Below, one piece after another: positions 8,650 to 16,725 of a DNA stretch of 64,000 nucleotides. Source of the DNA: Pedobacter riviphilus (GTDB taxonomy: Bacteria > Bacteroidota > Bacteroidia > Sphingobacteriales > Sphingobacteriaceae); the NCBI RefSeq assembly GCF_014692875.1, contig NZ_CP061171.1:682001-746000 (forward strand). Reading direction: 5' to 3'. The stretch's first letter is position 1, and every line of letters starts with the position of its first letter. The position numbers were made by a program, and so were the translations under genes. A model generated the notes under the pieces. It was given only the letters and a program-made list of their open reading frames with translations. It searched no databases and was not told where the DNA came from.

Positions 8650-9129
8650 CTACAATAAATGTGCAAAAACAGTAGAATGCCAGCTGTTTTGAAAAGGAAC
8701 TTCCCACTTAGATTCGAGCTCGGCCAGGTTTTGAACCATGTTGTTAAATACAATGGTTTCTGGTGTAACCTGTTTAATGTTGACAAGGGTTTCAAAATCT
8801 TCTTTGTTGTTTACCACAACCTCTCCATTTACCTTATAGGCAATATTGAAGCGGTTAAAAAGATCTACATGGTATTCCTGCTCAATTTCTTTGATCAATC
8901 GTACAGAGCTATCGATAGAGCAACCGGTAACACCCGCCTGACTTTCATCAACTGTTAGGATAATAAAAAAGCCATAGCGAATTTCTGCTTTTGCAAGCAA
9001 TTCGTTTCCATGTGCTTTCCATTGGTTGGTAAAAGCTGCTAATTTGTTTAAGATCTCAGTTTCTTCAATAGAAGTAAACTTTCGATCGCTTTGGTATATC
9101 CAAACTCTTGATTGTGGAGAAAAACTCAT
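8650..9129 (-). CDS. conserved protein, Bacteroidota-specific family
   Basis: A 159-residue soluble protein starting at the ATG at 9129 (only a TTG lies further upstream in frame). Recognisable conserved segments are SFSPQSRVWIYQSDRKF, the TVDESQAGVTGCSIDSS loop and NRFNIAYKVNGEV. I know this family from Bacteroidota genomes, where it is often labelled 'ABC transporter ATPase'. That label is not supported here: there is no Walker A, signature or Walker B motif. It is conserved but of unknown function. The gene is followed after four bases by the YciI-like gene, so the two are probably co-translated. Confidence 0.7.
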   Translation of the reverse strand: MSFSPQSRVWIYQSDRKFTSIEETEILNKLAAFTNQWKAHGNELLAKAEIRYGFFIILTVDESQAGVTGCSIDSSVRLIKEIEQEYHVDLFNRFNIAYKVNGEVVVNNKEDFETLVNIKQVTPETIVFNNMVQNLAELESKWEVPFQNSWHSTVFAHLL

Positions 9130-9179
9130 ATACAAATTTATGATTTTAATTAAATTGGTGTGTTTAAAACGCTAACCTG

Positions 9180-9665
9180 ATGAAAAAGTTTACACTCTGC
9201 TTGAAAATATCGCTTCTTTCGGCTTTTTGTATGTTTTTATGTGCTTTTTCCGACCCTGAAACCATCACGCAATCGATTAATTTCCTTCAAAAAACATTTA
9301 CCGATCATTACGATAACAGTCAGGAAAGCGACCAGGTAAAGCGTTATGAGCTAAATGTTACCAACAATGGCTTTTGCCGTTACAAGCGTTACTTTAATAA
9401 CGGTAAAACGGAGTATTTCGCATTTAAGCTCTCGAAATTTAAAGATATGGATTATTATGGTACAACTACTTCAGGCAAATTGTATATCCATACCAAAGGA
9501 GACGATGTAATTGTGCAGACCTATAAAGATAGGGGAGGCGATGTAGATTCGATGGCTACACAGCTGGTTATTCCACTAAAAAACATAGAGGCCGAAGATT
9601 TAAATCTTATCCGTGATAACCTGAATAAAATTAATGCAGAGGTTTCAATTTCCCAAAAGCCATAG
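9180..9665 (+). CDS. exported protein of unknown function
   Basis: A 161-residue product with an N-terminal signal peptide (FTLCLKISLLSAFCMFLCAF). Cleavage is likely near residue 24. The mature part is mixed alpha/beta with the motifs NFLQKTFTDHYDNSQES, FCRYKRYFNNGKTEYF and TQLVIPLKNIEAEDL. I recognise no named family; the charge pattern is that of a small periplasmic protein. It starts divergently from the 8650-9129 gene with only 50 bp between them, so the two share a promoter region. No terminator is obvious after it. Confidence 0.7.
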   Translation: MKKFTLCLKISLLSAFCMFLCAFSDPETITQSINFLQKTFTDHYDNSQESDQVKRYELNVTNNGFCRYKRYFNNGKTEYFAFKLSKFKDMDYYGTTTSGKLYIHTKGDDVIVQTYKDRGGDVDSMATQLVIPLKNIEAEDLNLIRDNLNKINAEVSISQKP

Positions 9666-9990
9666 GTGAATAATTAACCTGCTGCAATTGCTTTCCTAAA
9701 ATGAGAAACTAAAAATCATAATGTTGGTCATGCCGTATAAAGTAAAATGGTAAAATTTTTGGTTGTTTCGGAGCGCTTGTTATTCGCTTTTTTGAAAATT
9801 ACTCCTGCTCTGCGCTTGATCACGATGAAATATCGGGGATGTCGCTTCAATCAGGGCTATAAACTTAGGGCTGTGGCACGGAAAACTGGCCTAGTAGTGA
9901 GAAATTGTTAAAGTAAACTGGATAATGATCAAGAAATTTCCGAAAATAAGTTAAAAGACTTATATTCAGTCAACTTAAAACAATCTCATC
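9666..9990. other. non-coding stretch
   Basis: I see no gene, RNA or strong hairpin in these 325 bases. Short frames on both strands are interrupted. The section around 9750-9890 is more GC-rich than its flanks and could be a decayed remnant of something, but no similarity is recognisable. Confidence 0.4.
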
Positions 9991-11628
9991 TTGAAACGTA
10001 GAAACTTTATTTATTTAACTGGTGTAGGCGCTGCTGCAGCCATGCTTCCTGCCATTCCAGTTTTTGGGAAAGAAATTTCCCCCGAGCAGGCTTTAGAGTA
10101 TATTGATCCTGCAGCAAAAAAAATCATGTCGGATGTGGCCTTAAATGCGGCACGATCAAAAGGCGCAACTTACACTGATGTGCGTGTGGGCAGATACCTG
10201 AACCAATACGTAGTTACACGCGAGGATAAAGTAGAGAATATTGTAAATACCGAATCATATGGGATTGGTATTAGGGTAATTTCGAATGGCAGTTGGGGTT
10301 TTGCGGCAACCGACAAATTGGATAAAGATAGCATTGCCAAAGCAGCTGAACTGGCGGTAACTATTGCCAAAGAAAATTCCCGTTTGTTAAGAGAACCTGT
10401 AAAACTTGCACCACAAAAAGGATATGGTGAGGTAAGCTGGAAAGCGCCGATTGAGAAAAATACTTTTGAGGTGCCGATAAAAGAAAAGGTAGATTTATTG
10501 CTGGCGGTGAATGATGCTGCCATGAAAGGTGGTGCTGATTACATCAACTCTGTATTATTTGCGGTAAATGAACAAAAATATTTTGCTTCAACTGATGGTT
10601 CTTATATCGATCAGGATATCCACCGTATCTGGCCTACTTTCTTTATCACTAAAATAAATAAGGAAACGGGTAAATTCGAAACCAGAAATGCATTAAGTGC
10701 ACCTACAGGCAAAGGCTACGAATATTTAAATGCAAGGCCACAGGATAAAATACAAACGCCTTCCGGTACGCTTTACAAAGGCAGGTACGATATGCTTGAA
10801 GATGCTACGCAGGCAGCCAAACAGGTAGGCGAAAAGATGAAGGCAAAATCGGTAGAGCCAGGTAAGTATGACCTGGTATTAGATCCTTCACATTTATGGT
10901 TAACCATTCACGAGTCATGCGGTCATCCAACCGAACTCGACCGCGTATTGGGTTATGAGGCCAATTATGCAGGAACGAGTTTCCTAACCTTAGATAAATG
11001 GGAATCTAAAAAATTTAATTATGGTAGCAAGGAAGTTAATATTACTGCCGATAAAACAGAAGTTGGATCGTTAGGGGCTGTTGGTTACGATGATGAAGGC
11101 GTGAAATGCGGAAAATGGGATGTAATTAAAGATGGTATATTGGTAAATTACCAGGCCATCAGAGATCAGGCACATATATTAGGTTTAAATGCCTCGCAGG
11201 GATGTTGTTATGCCGATAACTGGAGCAGTGTTCAGTTTCAGCGTATGGCAAATATTTCTTTGCAACCAGGTAAGGCCAAATTGAGTATAGCTGATCAGAT
11301 CAAAAATGTGGAAAAAGGCATTTACATTGTAGGCGATGGATCTTTTTCTATCGATCAGCAGCGTTATAATTTCCAGTTCGGAGGTCAGCTTTATTACGAA
11401 ATTAAAGCGGGGAAAATTGTTGGTATGCTTAAAGATGTAGCTTACCAAGCCAATACTCAGGAATTCTGGAATTCGTGTGCGGCCATTTGTGATCAAAGCG
11501 ATTACCGTTTAGGAGGCTCGTTCTTTGATGGTAAAGGCCAGCCCGGCCAGGTAAGCGCTGTGTCTCACGGATCGGCAACTGCACGTTTTAATAAAGTTAA
11601 TGTAATCAACACCGCTAGAAAAATCTGA
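9991..11628 (+). CDS. tldD: TldD-family metallopeptidase, Tat-exported
   Basis: A 545-residue TldD/PmbA-family protein. TldD and TldE (PmbA) form a zinc metallopeptidase that removes residues from unfolded peptides or leaders. The HExxxH zinc motif is present as HESCGH (about residue 307), followed by the typical LGYEANYAGTSF. The N-terminus (MKRRNFIYLTG and a hydrophobic run to VFG) looks like a twin-arginine signal, so this copy is probably exported folded, which differs from the cytoplasmic E. coli TldD. Translation starts at a TTG, since no ATG gives the signal peptide. The pmbA partner follows after 8 bp. Confidence 0.88.
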   Translation: MKRRNFIYLTGVGAAAAMLPAIPVFGKEISPEQALEYIDPAAKKIMSDVALNAARSKGATYTDVRVGRYLNQYVVTREDKVENIVNTESYGIGIRVISNGSWGFAATDKLDKDSIAKAAELAVTIAKENSRLLREPVKLAPQKGYGEVSWKAPIEKNTFEVPIKEKVDLLLAVNDAAMKGGADYINSVLFAVNEQKYFASTDGSYIDQDIHRIWPTFFITKINKETGKFETRNALSAPTGKGYEYLNARPQDKIQTPSGTLYKGRYDMLEDATQAAKQVGEKMKAKSVEPGKYDLVLDPSHLWLTIHESCGHPTELDRVLGYEANYAGTSFLTLDKWESKKFNYGSKEVNITADKTEVGSLGAVGYDDEGVKCGKWDVIKDGILVNYQAIRDQAHILGLNASQGCCYADNWSSVQFQRMANISLQPGKAKLSIADQIKNVEKGIYIVGDGSFSIDQQRYNFQFGGQLYYEIKAGKIVGMLKDVAYQANTQEFWNSCAAICDQSDYRLGGSFFDGKGQPGQVSAVSHGSATARFNKVNVINTARKI

Positions 11629-11636
11629 TAGAAATT

Positions 11637-12973
11637 ATGCCAATCTTAACAAAAGCAGAAGCAAAGGCACTTTTAACTAAAGTACTTTCTTACTCTAAAG
11701 CCGAACAATGTGAAGTAAATTTAAATTGTTCAGATAGCGGCAACCTGAGGTATGCCAGAAACGCAGTTTCTACCAGTGGTGGAATTAGTGCCAACAGTTT
11801 GGTAGTCAGTTCTGCTTTCGGAAAAAAACTCGGTACAGCAACCATAAACGAGTTTGACGATGCTTCATTAGAAAAAGTAGTGCGCAGAGCAGAAGAACTT
11901 GCGCAACTTGCACCCGAAAACCCTGAATTTATGCCTTTTCTTGGCCCTCAGGAATATGGTGCAGATTCGCCCACCTTTTCTCCTGCTACAGCAGCCGTTA
12001 CCCCAAAAGACAGGGCCGATGCCGTACAGGCCAGTTTAAAAGAGGCTTTGGATAACAAGCTGAATGCTGCCGGATTTTTATCGAACAGCGTGGGCTGTGC
12101 AGCAATGATGAATAGTAAAGGTTTATTTGCCTACAATACCTCAACCGATGTTGCTTTTAACATTACAGTAAGAACTGATGGTGGTAAAGGCTCTGGTTAT
12201 GCCACCAGAGGATATACTGATTTTAGCAAGCTCAATGCAAAAGCCGATACAGTTATAGCAGCCAAAAAAGCAATGTCGTCGGTAACGGCAAAGGCCATAG
12301 AGCCAGGAAAATATACCGTTATTTTAGAGCCAACTGCGGTAGCGGTGATGCTGGAAAACCTATTCTTCTCGATGGATGCCAGACAGGCCGATGAAGGGCG
12401 GAGCTTTATGAGCAAACCGGGGGGAAGACAAAATTGGGTGAGCAACTGGTGGATGCAAGAGTAAATATTTATTCAGACCCATGGAATCCTGAACTTCCAA
12501 CTTCAACATGGTCTGGCGACGGGCGGCCACAGCAGAAAGTAAACTGGATAGAAAAAGGAGTAGTTAAAAATTTATACAGTTCGAGGTACTGGGCGCAGAA
12601 AACCGGAATTAAAGCGATACCCTACCCAGGCGGTGCCATTATGCAGGGCGGAACCAAAAGTCTGGAAGAATTGATCAAAGGAACAGAAAAGGGAATTTTA
12701 GTAACCCGTTTATGGTATATCCGTACGGTAGATCCACAAACTTTATTACTAACCGGGTTAACCAGGGATGGTACTTTTTATATCGAAAATGGAGAAATCA
12801 AGTTTCCGGTCAAAAATTTTCGTTTCAACGAAAGCCCGATTATTATGTTGAATAACCTGGATGAGATCGGAATAGCGGAAAGAACAGTAAGCGCCGAATC
12901 GGAAGCCAACTATCTTTTACCACCGCTAAGGATAAGGGATTTTACCTTTACCTCTTTATCTGATGCGGTGTAG
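11637..12973 (+). pseudogene. pmbA: PmbA/TldE-family protein, frameshifted at a G6 run
   Basis: Two overlapping frames together make one TldE/PmbA-like protein: residues 1-262 in the first frame and the remainder (KTKLGEQLVDARVNIYSDPW onward) in the -1 frame. The break is at the G run 12419-12424 (six G). One more G would give a continuous 445-residue protein (S-K-P-G-G-K-T-K-L), a normal length for the family. As read, translation stops after 275 residues with a foreign tail (RQNWVSNWWMQE). TldE lacks its own zinc site and needs TldD, so this would disable the complex unless the shift is a sequence error or is bypassed. The six bases form a G GGG GGA slippery heptamer in the original frame. 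Confidence 0.85.
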
Positions 12974-12987
12974 AGCATAAAATAAAT

Positions 12988-13028
12988 AAAAATGGCCCGA
13001 GTATTGAATATACTCGGGCCATTTTTTT
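12988..13028. terminator. bidirectional terminator
   Basis: A very strong stem (TGGCCCGAGTA paired with TACTCGGGCCA, 7-base loop), with A5 before and T7 after, separates the convergent pmbA and iron-sulfur protein genes and can act on both strands. Confidence 0.92.
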
Positions 13029-13042
13029 GATAAAAGAAGTTG

Positions 13043-13831
13043 TTACAGGCCGTTAGCCCTTGCTGTAATCTCAGCAATATCCAACACCTTAACTTCCTGT
13101 TCTTTATCTTTTAGTTTAATACCGTCGCTTAGCATCGTCATACAGAAGGGGCAACCTGCAGCAATAACCTGCGGATTGGTTTGTAAGGCTTCATCAATAC
13201 GTTCTACATTGATATCCTTATTTCCCTTTTCTGGTTCTTTAAACATCTGAGCGCCACCGGCACCACAGCATAAGCCATTGCTTTTGCAGCGCTTCATTTC
13301 TACTAACTGTGCATCAAGTACCTCTAGAGCTTTTCTAGGTGCTTCGTAAATTCCATTTCCCCGGCCCAAATAACATGGGTCGTGATAGGTGATTTTTTTG
13401 CCTTTGAAACTTTCGCCACCTTCGGCTTTTAGTTTGCCCTCGTTAATTAAATCCTGTATCAATTGCGTATGGTGGATCACCTCGTAAGTGCCGCCTAAAC
13501 CCGGATATTCATTTTTAATAGTATTGAAGCAGTGTGGACAACCTGTTACAATTTTTTTGATGTTGTAGGCATTTAATACCTCAATGTTGGTCATGGCCTG
13601 CATCTGGAAAAGAAATTCGTTACCAGCCCTTTTAGCGGGATCTCCGGTGCAGCTTTCTTCTGTTCCTAAAACAGCGTATTTTATGCCTACATGATGTAAG
13701 ATCTTGCAAATGTCGCGTGTAATTTTCTGCGCTCTTTCATCGTAACTTCCGGCACATCCAACCCAAAATAATATTTCCGGTTCTTCACCTGCGGCCATTA
13801 ACTCGGCCATTGTAGGGACTTTAAATTCCAT
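13043..13831 (-). CDS. (Fe-S)-binding protein with CCG domains
   Basis: A 262-residue protein of the heterodisulfide reductase subunit B / GlcF-like class. The two cysteine-rich CCG units are visible: the first spans FWVGCAGSYDERAQ, the Cys in EESCTGDP and VTGCPHCFNTIKNEYPG; the second spans HDPCYLGR, the double Cys of GLCCGAGGAQMF and AAGCPFCMTML. These ligate a non-cubane or [4Fe-4S] cluster in related enzymes. It lies downstream of the membrane-bound iron-sulfur gene on the same strand, 99 bp away, and the two probably form one electron-transfer complex between a cytoplasmic donor and menaquinone. The donor is not visible here. Confidence 0.9.
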   Translation of the reverse strand: MEFKVPTMAELMAAGEEPEILFWVGCAGSYDERAQKITRDICKILHHVGIKYAVLGTEESCTGDPAKRAGNEFLFQMQAMTNIEVLNAYNIKKIVTGCPHCFNTIKNEYPGLGGTYEVIHHTQLIQDLINEGKLKAEGGESFKGKKITYHDPCYLGRGNGIYEAPRKALEVLDAQLVEMKRCKSNGLCCGAGGAQMFKEPEKGNKDINVERIDEALQTNPQVIAAGCPFCMTMLSDGIKLKDKEQEVKVLDIAEITARANGL

Positions 13832-13834
13832 TTG

Positions 13835-13880
13835 TCTATTATCAAGTATCTATTATCAAGTATCGAATATCAAGTATCGA
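13835..13880. repeat. 14-bp tandem repeat, 3.3 copies
   Basis: TCTATTATCAAGTA occurs twice perfectly, followed by TCGAATATCAAGTA and TCGA. It lies between the two iron-sulfur genes, four bases upstream of the ATG of the CCG gene, so it occupies the leader or intercistronic part of the operon. Confidence 0.8.
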
Positions 13881-13930
13881 GACCTGGTCATTATTATTTT
13901 AATTCAATGCCAACTGAAAACGGCTAATTG

Positions 13931-15226
13931 CTAGCTTTCTTGTGCCCAGTTAAAACGGTCGGCTGGCGAGTATTTCCACGGTGCCTGGTTATTCTCAATA
14001 TTTCCCAGCATCGCATTAATACTTCCGGGTGCCTGCGATTCTTCCATCACTGCAAAGCGGCGGAGCTCCATAATAATCTGTAAGGGATCGATATTTACCG
14101 GGCAGGCTTCTACACAGGCGTTACAACTGGTGCAGGCCCAAATTTCTTCTCTGCTGATGTAATCATCCAATAAAGATTTTCCATCCTGATGTTCTGCACC
14201 ATGTTTATCAATGTTTTGGCCAACTTCGGTAATCCGGTCGCGGGTATCCATCATAATTTTTCGTGGCGATAAAAGTTTGCCTGTAATGTTTGCCGGGCAT
14301 ACCGACGTACATCTTCCGCATTCGGTACAGGTATAAGCATTCATCAGGTTTACCCAGCTTAAATCGGTTACATCTTTTGCGCCAAATTTACCTGGTTCGG
14401 TTTCTGCCGGAACAAAAGAAGGATCAAGCATCGCTTTTACCTCATTGGTAACAGATGCCATATTGGTAAATTCACCTTTGGGTTCCAAATTAGAAAAGTA
14501 GGTGTTTGGAAAGGCGAAAAGAATATGAAAATGTTTCGAATAGGGCAGGTAATTTAAGAAAGCCAAAATGCCAATAATGTGAAACCACCAGCAGCTACGT
14601 TCTACAATAACCAAGGCACTTTCTGATGAAGGCAGGATATTGATTAAATACTGACTTACCGGAAATGCACCTGCATTAACATAATGGCTGGCACCCAAAA
14701 GTTGTAATTTTGCATCGGCTGCATTCATTAACAAGAAAGCACTCATTAATAAAATCTCTGTGATGAGAATATAGTTGGCATCAGATTTTGGCCAGCTTTT
14801 CATTTCTACGCCACTAAAGCGTTTAAGTTTTAGAATGTTCCTGCGGACAAGAAAAATGGCACAGGAAACCCAAACAGTAAAGGCCAGGATTTCGAAAGAT
14901 CCTATGAGAAAGTTATATAAACCACCCAAACCATTAAAAATACGGTGCGTACCAAATAAACCATCGATCATGATCTCCAATACTTCGATATTGATAATAA
15001 CGAAGCCGATGTAAACAAAAAAATGGAGAAAGGCAGGGATAGGGCGAACAACCATTTTAGATTGTCCGAAAGCCACGCGAAGCATGGTCATTAATCTTTT
15101 TTGCGGCTGATCTTGTCGATCTACCGGCTTGCCTAAACGGATATTGCGAATTATTTTACGCAGATTAACTGTAAACAGCGCAATTGCTGCAAGTGTAAGT
15201 ACTAGAAAAAGGATCTGTGCTACCAT
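13931..15226 (-). CDS. membrane-bound [4Fe-4S] dicluster redox protein
   Basis: A 431-residue protein with an N-terminal membrane part of about five helices (residues 5-240, NarI/DsrM-like) and a C-terminal ferredoxin part. Two 4Fe-4S motifs are clear: CTECGRCTSVCPANITGK and CTSCNACVEACPVNIDPL, each CxxCxxCxxxCP. The layout is that of HdrC-like or DsrM/HmeC-like subunits that pass electrons between a quinone pool and a CCG partner. The downstream CCG gene is that partner. The start is ATG at 15226. The surrounding 200 bases upstream show no clear promoter. Confidence 0.9.
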   Translation of the reverse strand: MVAQILFLVLTLAAIALFTVNLRKIIRNIRLGKPVDRQDQPQKRLMTMLRVAFGQSKMVVRPIPAFLHFFVYIGFVIINIEVLEIMIDGLFGTHRIFNGLGGLYNFLIGSFEILAFTVWVSCAIFLVRRNILKLKRFSGVEMKSWPKSDANYILITEILLMSAFLLMNAADAKLQLLGASHYVNAGAFPVSQYLINILPSSESALVIVERSCWWFHIIGILAFLNYLPYSKHFHILFAFPNTYFSNLEPKGEFTNMASVTNEVKAMLDPSFVPAETEPGKFGAKDVTDLSWVNLMNAYTCTECGRCTSVCPANITGKLLSPRKIMMDTRDRITEVGQNIDKHGAEHQDGKSLLDDYISREEIWACTSCNACVEACPVNIDPLQIIMELRRFAVMEESQAPGSINAMLGNIENNQAPWKYSPADRFNWAQES

Positions 15227-15410
15227 GCAATATTAGATTGTTACGCTAAATTAGGATATTAATCTAAATAAATTACTATGCATGCATAAAAAAATAATAA
15301 AAATTGTTTGTTTGTACTCATTCTAAGCAACAATAAAAGCTTCTTTTTAAGAAAGGCGAAAAATTAATTAATTGATAATCAGAGCGACAATGAAATAATC
15401 GAAAAAAAGT

Positions 15411-15440
15411 TTTGCTTTTGAAAAAAGAACGCTACATTTG
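15411..15440 (+). promoter_or_regulatory. promoter of first tRNA-Phe gene
   Basis: TTTG at 15411-15414, 18 bp, then TACATTTG at 15433-15440, matching the Bacteroidota -33/-7 consensus. The box is followed by CAATCCCAAA, which is repeated in front of the second tRNA. Confidence 0.7.
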
Positions 15441-15455
15441 CAATCCCAAACGGAT

Positions 15456-15528
15456 GGTGCCATAGCTCAGTCGGTAGAGCAAAGGACTGAAAATCCTTGT
15501 GTCCCTGGTTCGAATCCAGGTGGCACCA
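15456..15528 (+). tRNA. tRNA-Phe (GAA)
   Basis: A 73-base tRNA: acceptor GGTGCCA pairs with TGGCACC, D arm AGCTCAGTCGGTAGAGC, anticodon stem AAGGA/TCCTT with loop CTGAAAA (anticodon GAA at 15489-15491), and a T arm with GGTTCGAATCC. The discriminator is A and the CCA end is not encoded. Confidence 0.96.
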
Positions 15529-15533
15529 CTTCC

Positions 15534-15564
15534 AAAAGCCTTACAGAAATGTAAGGCTTTTTTT
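15534..15564 (+). terminator. terminator of first tRNA-Phe gene
   Basis: AAAAGCCTTACA pairs with TGTAAGGCTTTT around a GAAA tetraloop, followed by a T run. An almost identical copy follows the second tRNA. Confidence 0.9.
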
Positions 15565-15778
15565 GTTTCCAGATTTTCGCTATTATTTTATGGAAATGAA
15601 TTGATCTGATTGGCTAAAATCGTTTGCGAGAGAGCAGAAGCCATTATTGGTTATTATATAGTTAATAAAATTAGCAGAATTTATATTTTTTTTTGATTGC
15701 ATCTTGTTGACTGCCAGAAAAATGTATTCATTGGCCTAAACAGGGCCAGCTTTTTTTTAAAATAAATTCGAATCGTTT

Positions 15779-15809
15779 TTTGGATTTGGGAAAAAGAATA
15801 CTACATTTG
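15779..15809 (+). promoter_or_regulatory. promoter of second tRNA-Phe gene
   Basis: TTTG at 15779-15782, 19 bp, then TACATTTG at 15802-15809. The -7 box and the following CAATCCCAAA are identical to those of the first copy. Confidence 0.7.
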
Positions 15810-15823
15810 CAATCCCAAAAGGG

Positions 15824-15896
15824 GGTGCCATAGCTCAGTCGGTAGAGCAAAGGACTGAAAATCCTTGTGTCCCTGGTTCGAATCCAGGTGGCACCA
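15824..15896 (+). tRNA. tRNA-Phe (GAA), second copy
   Basis: Identical in all 73 bases to the copy at 15456, with the GAA anticodon at 15857-15859. It lies 368 bp downstream of the first and carries its own promoter and terminator, so this is a tandem gene duplication, not a co-transcribed pair. Confidence 0.96.
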
Positions 15897-15908
15897 CTTA
15901 AAAAAAAC

Positions 15909-15937
15909 AAAAGCCTTACAGAAATGTAAGGCTTTTT
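15909..15937 (+). terminator. terminator of second tRNA-Phe gene
   Basis: The same 12-bp stem and GAAA tetraloop as at 15534, with a shorter T run (five T). Confidence 0.88.
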
Positions 15938-15958
15938 ACGTTTTGCGGTAGCATTCAT

Positions 15959-16408
15959 TTATGTTTCTACATGATATTCGTTTTGTTTTTCGGCTAGTTC
16001 TTTAACCTTATCTAAGGCTTTTGGCCAGGTTTTCTCAAAATACTCCTTCCAATCTTCGGTAATATCCATATCTATAATAAGCTCGGTTTTTCCATCTTTT
16101 TCTTCGAGGGTATAATTTTCTAATGATTCTCCCCAGTCCTTGCTAAGATCTTCCTTGCCATCTTTTATTTCGCCAAGGTGCTTGATAGACATGTACCGAT
16201 TAGGGATATTATCTTGAATTACGGCTACCATTCCATCTCCGTTATCGCCCAGAAATAAGGCTTTGCTTCCTTTTTTCCAATCGGTTTCTACGCGTGATCC
16301 TTCTGCAAAGATGGCTGTCCATTTTGGATAACTTTCTACACCAAAAAGCACATCCCAAACTTTTTCGGTTGTAGCGTTAATTGTGGTTTTAAATTTAATC
16401 TTTTCCAT
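15959..16408 (-). CDS. SRPBCC-domain protein (AHSA1-like)
   Basis: A 149-residue START/Bet v 1-like protein. The opening KIKFKTTINATTEKVWDVLF (slightly shortened here), the strand pair with SRVETDWKKGSKALFLG and the terminal helix beginning WKEYFEKTWPKALDKVKEL are typical of Activator of Hsp90 ATPase homologue 1-like and polyketide cyclase-like SRPBCC proteins, which hold a hydrophobic ligand in a deep pocket. Many Bacteroidota paralogues exist, with no known ligand. It is monocistronic and ends close to the second tRNA terminator, which can serve both strands. Confidence 0.85.
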   Translation of the reverse strand: MEKIKFKTTINATTEKVWDVLFGVESYPKWTAIFAEGSRVETDWKKGSKALFLGDNGDGMVAVIQDNIPNRYMSIKHLGEIKDGKEDLSKDWGESLENYTLEEKDGKTELIIDMDITEDWKEYFEKTWPKALDKVKELAEKQNEYHVET

Positions 16409-16725
16409 GGTTCTTGGTTTTAAATCAAATAATCTAGTAATAACAAATTTGCGAATGATTTGATTGACTTAAGCGGTGCAAAGGCGACAATTTGTGGGGG
16501 TATAAGGGCTAACATCCAAAAACAATGGATTAGCATATCTTTTAAAATTTAATAAATATTTCAGCGAAAAGTAATTTAATCGGTAGATTTACGTAATCCA
16601 TTAATACACATGCTAGAGCGCACAATATTTTGGATTAAATTTAGTTTGTTCTAGACAAAAGTTATTGCCGAACAACTTAACTATTGCCTAATACGTATAT
16701 AAAAGATAATGTTACTATAATCTCC
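16409..16725. other. divergent intergenic region
   Basis: This 317-base AT-rich region separates the SRPBCC gene (minus) from the S41 peptidase gene (plus) and must hold both promoters. I see no exact TAnnTTTG box with a good -33 element, no RNA gene and no credible small ORF. Confidence 0.4.

Noticed and set aside
8358..8795. Longer version of the YciI-like gene from an ATG at 8795
   Set aside because: It would overlap the upstream gene by about 150 bp and add residues unlike the family. The GTG at 8645 gives the typical N-terminal strand and a 4-bp gap.
8650..9129. Reading the 159-residue protein as an ABC transporter ATPase
   Set aside because: That name is used for this family in databases as I recall, but no Walker A, Walker B or signature motif is visible.
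13835..13880. Tandem repeat considered as a small CRISPR array
   Set aside because: The period is 14 bp with no spacers, and no cas genes are present. The same holds for the 7-bp repeat at 44767-44801.
15728..15958. Minus-strand ORF of 76 codons over the second tRNA-Phe
   Set aside because: It is the antisense of the tRNA (the segment reading GATWIRTRDTRIF). Such ORFs are a common false annotation across tRNA genes.
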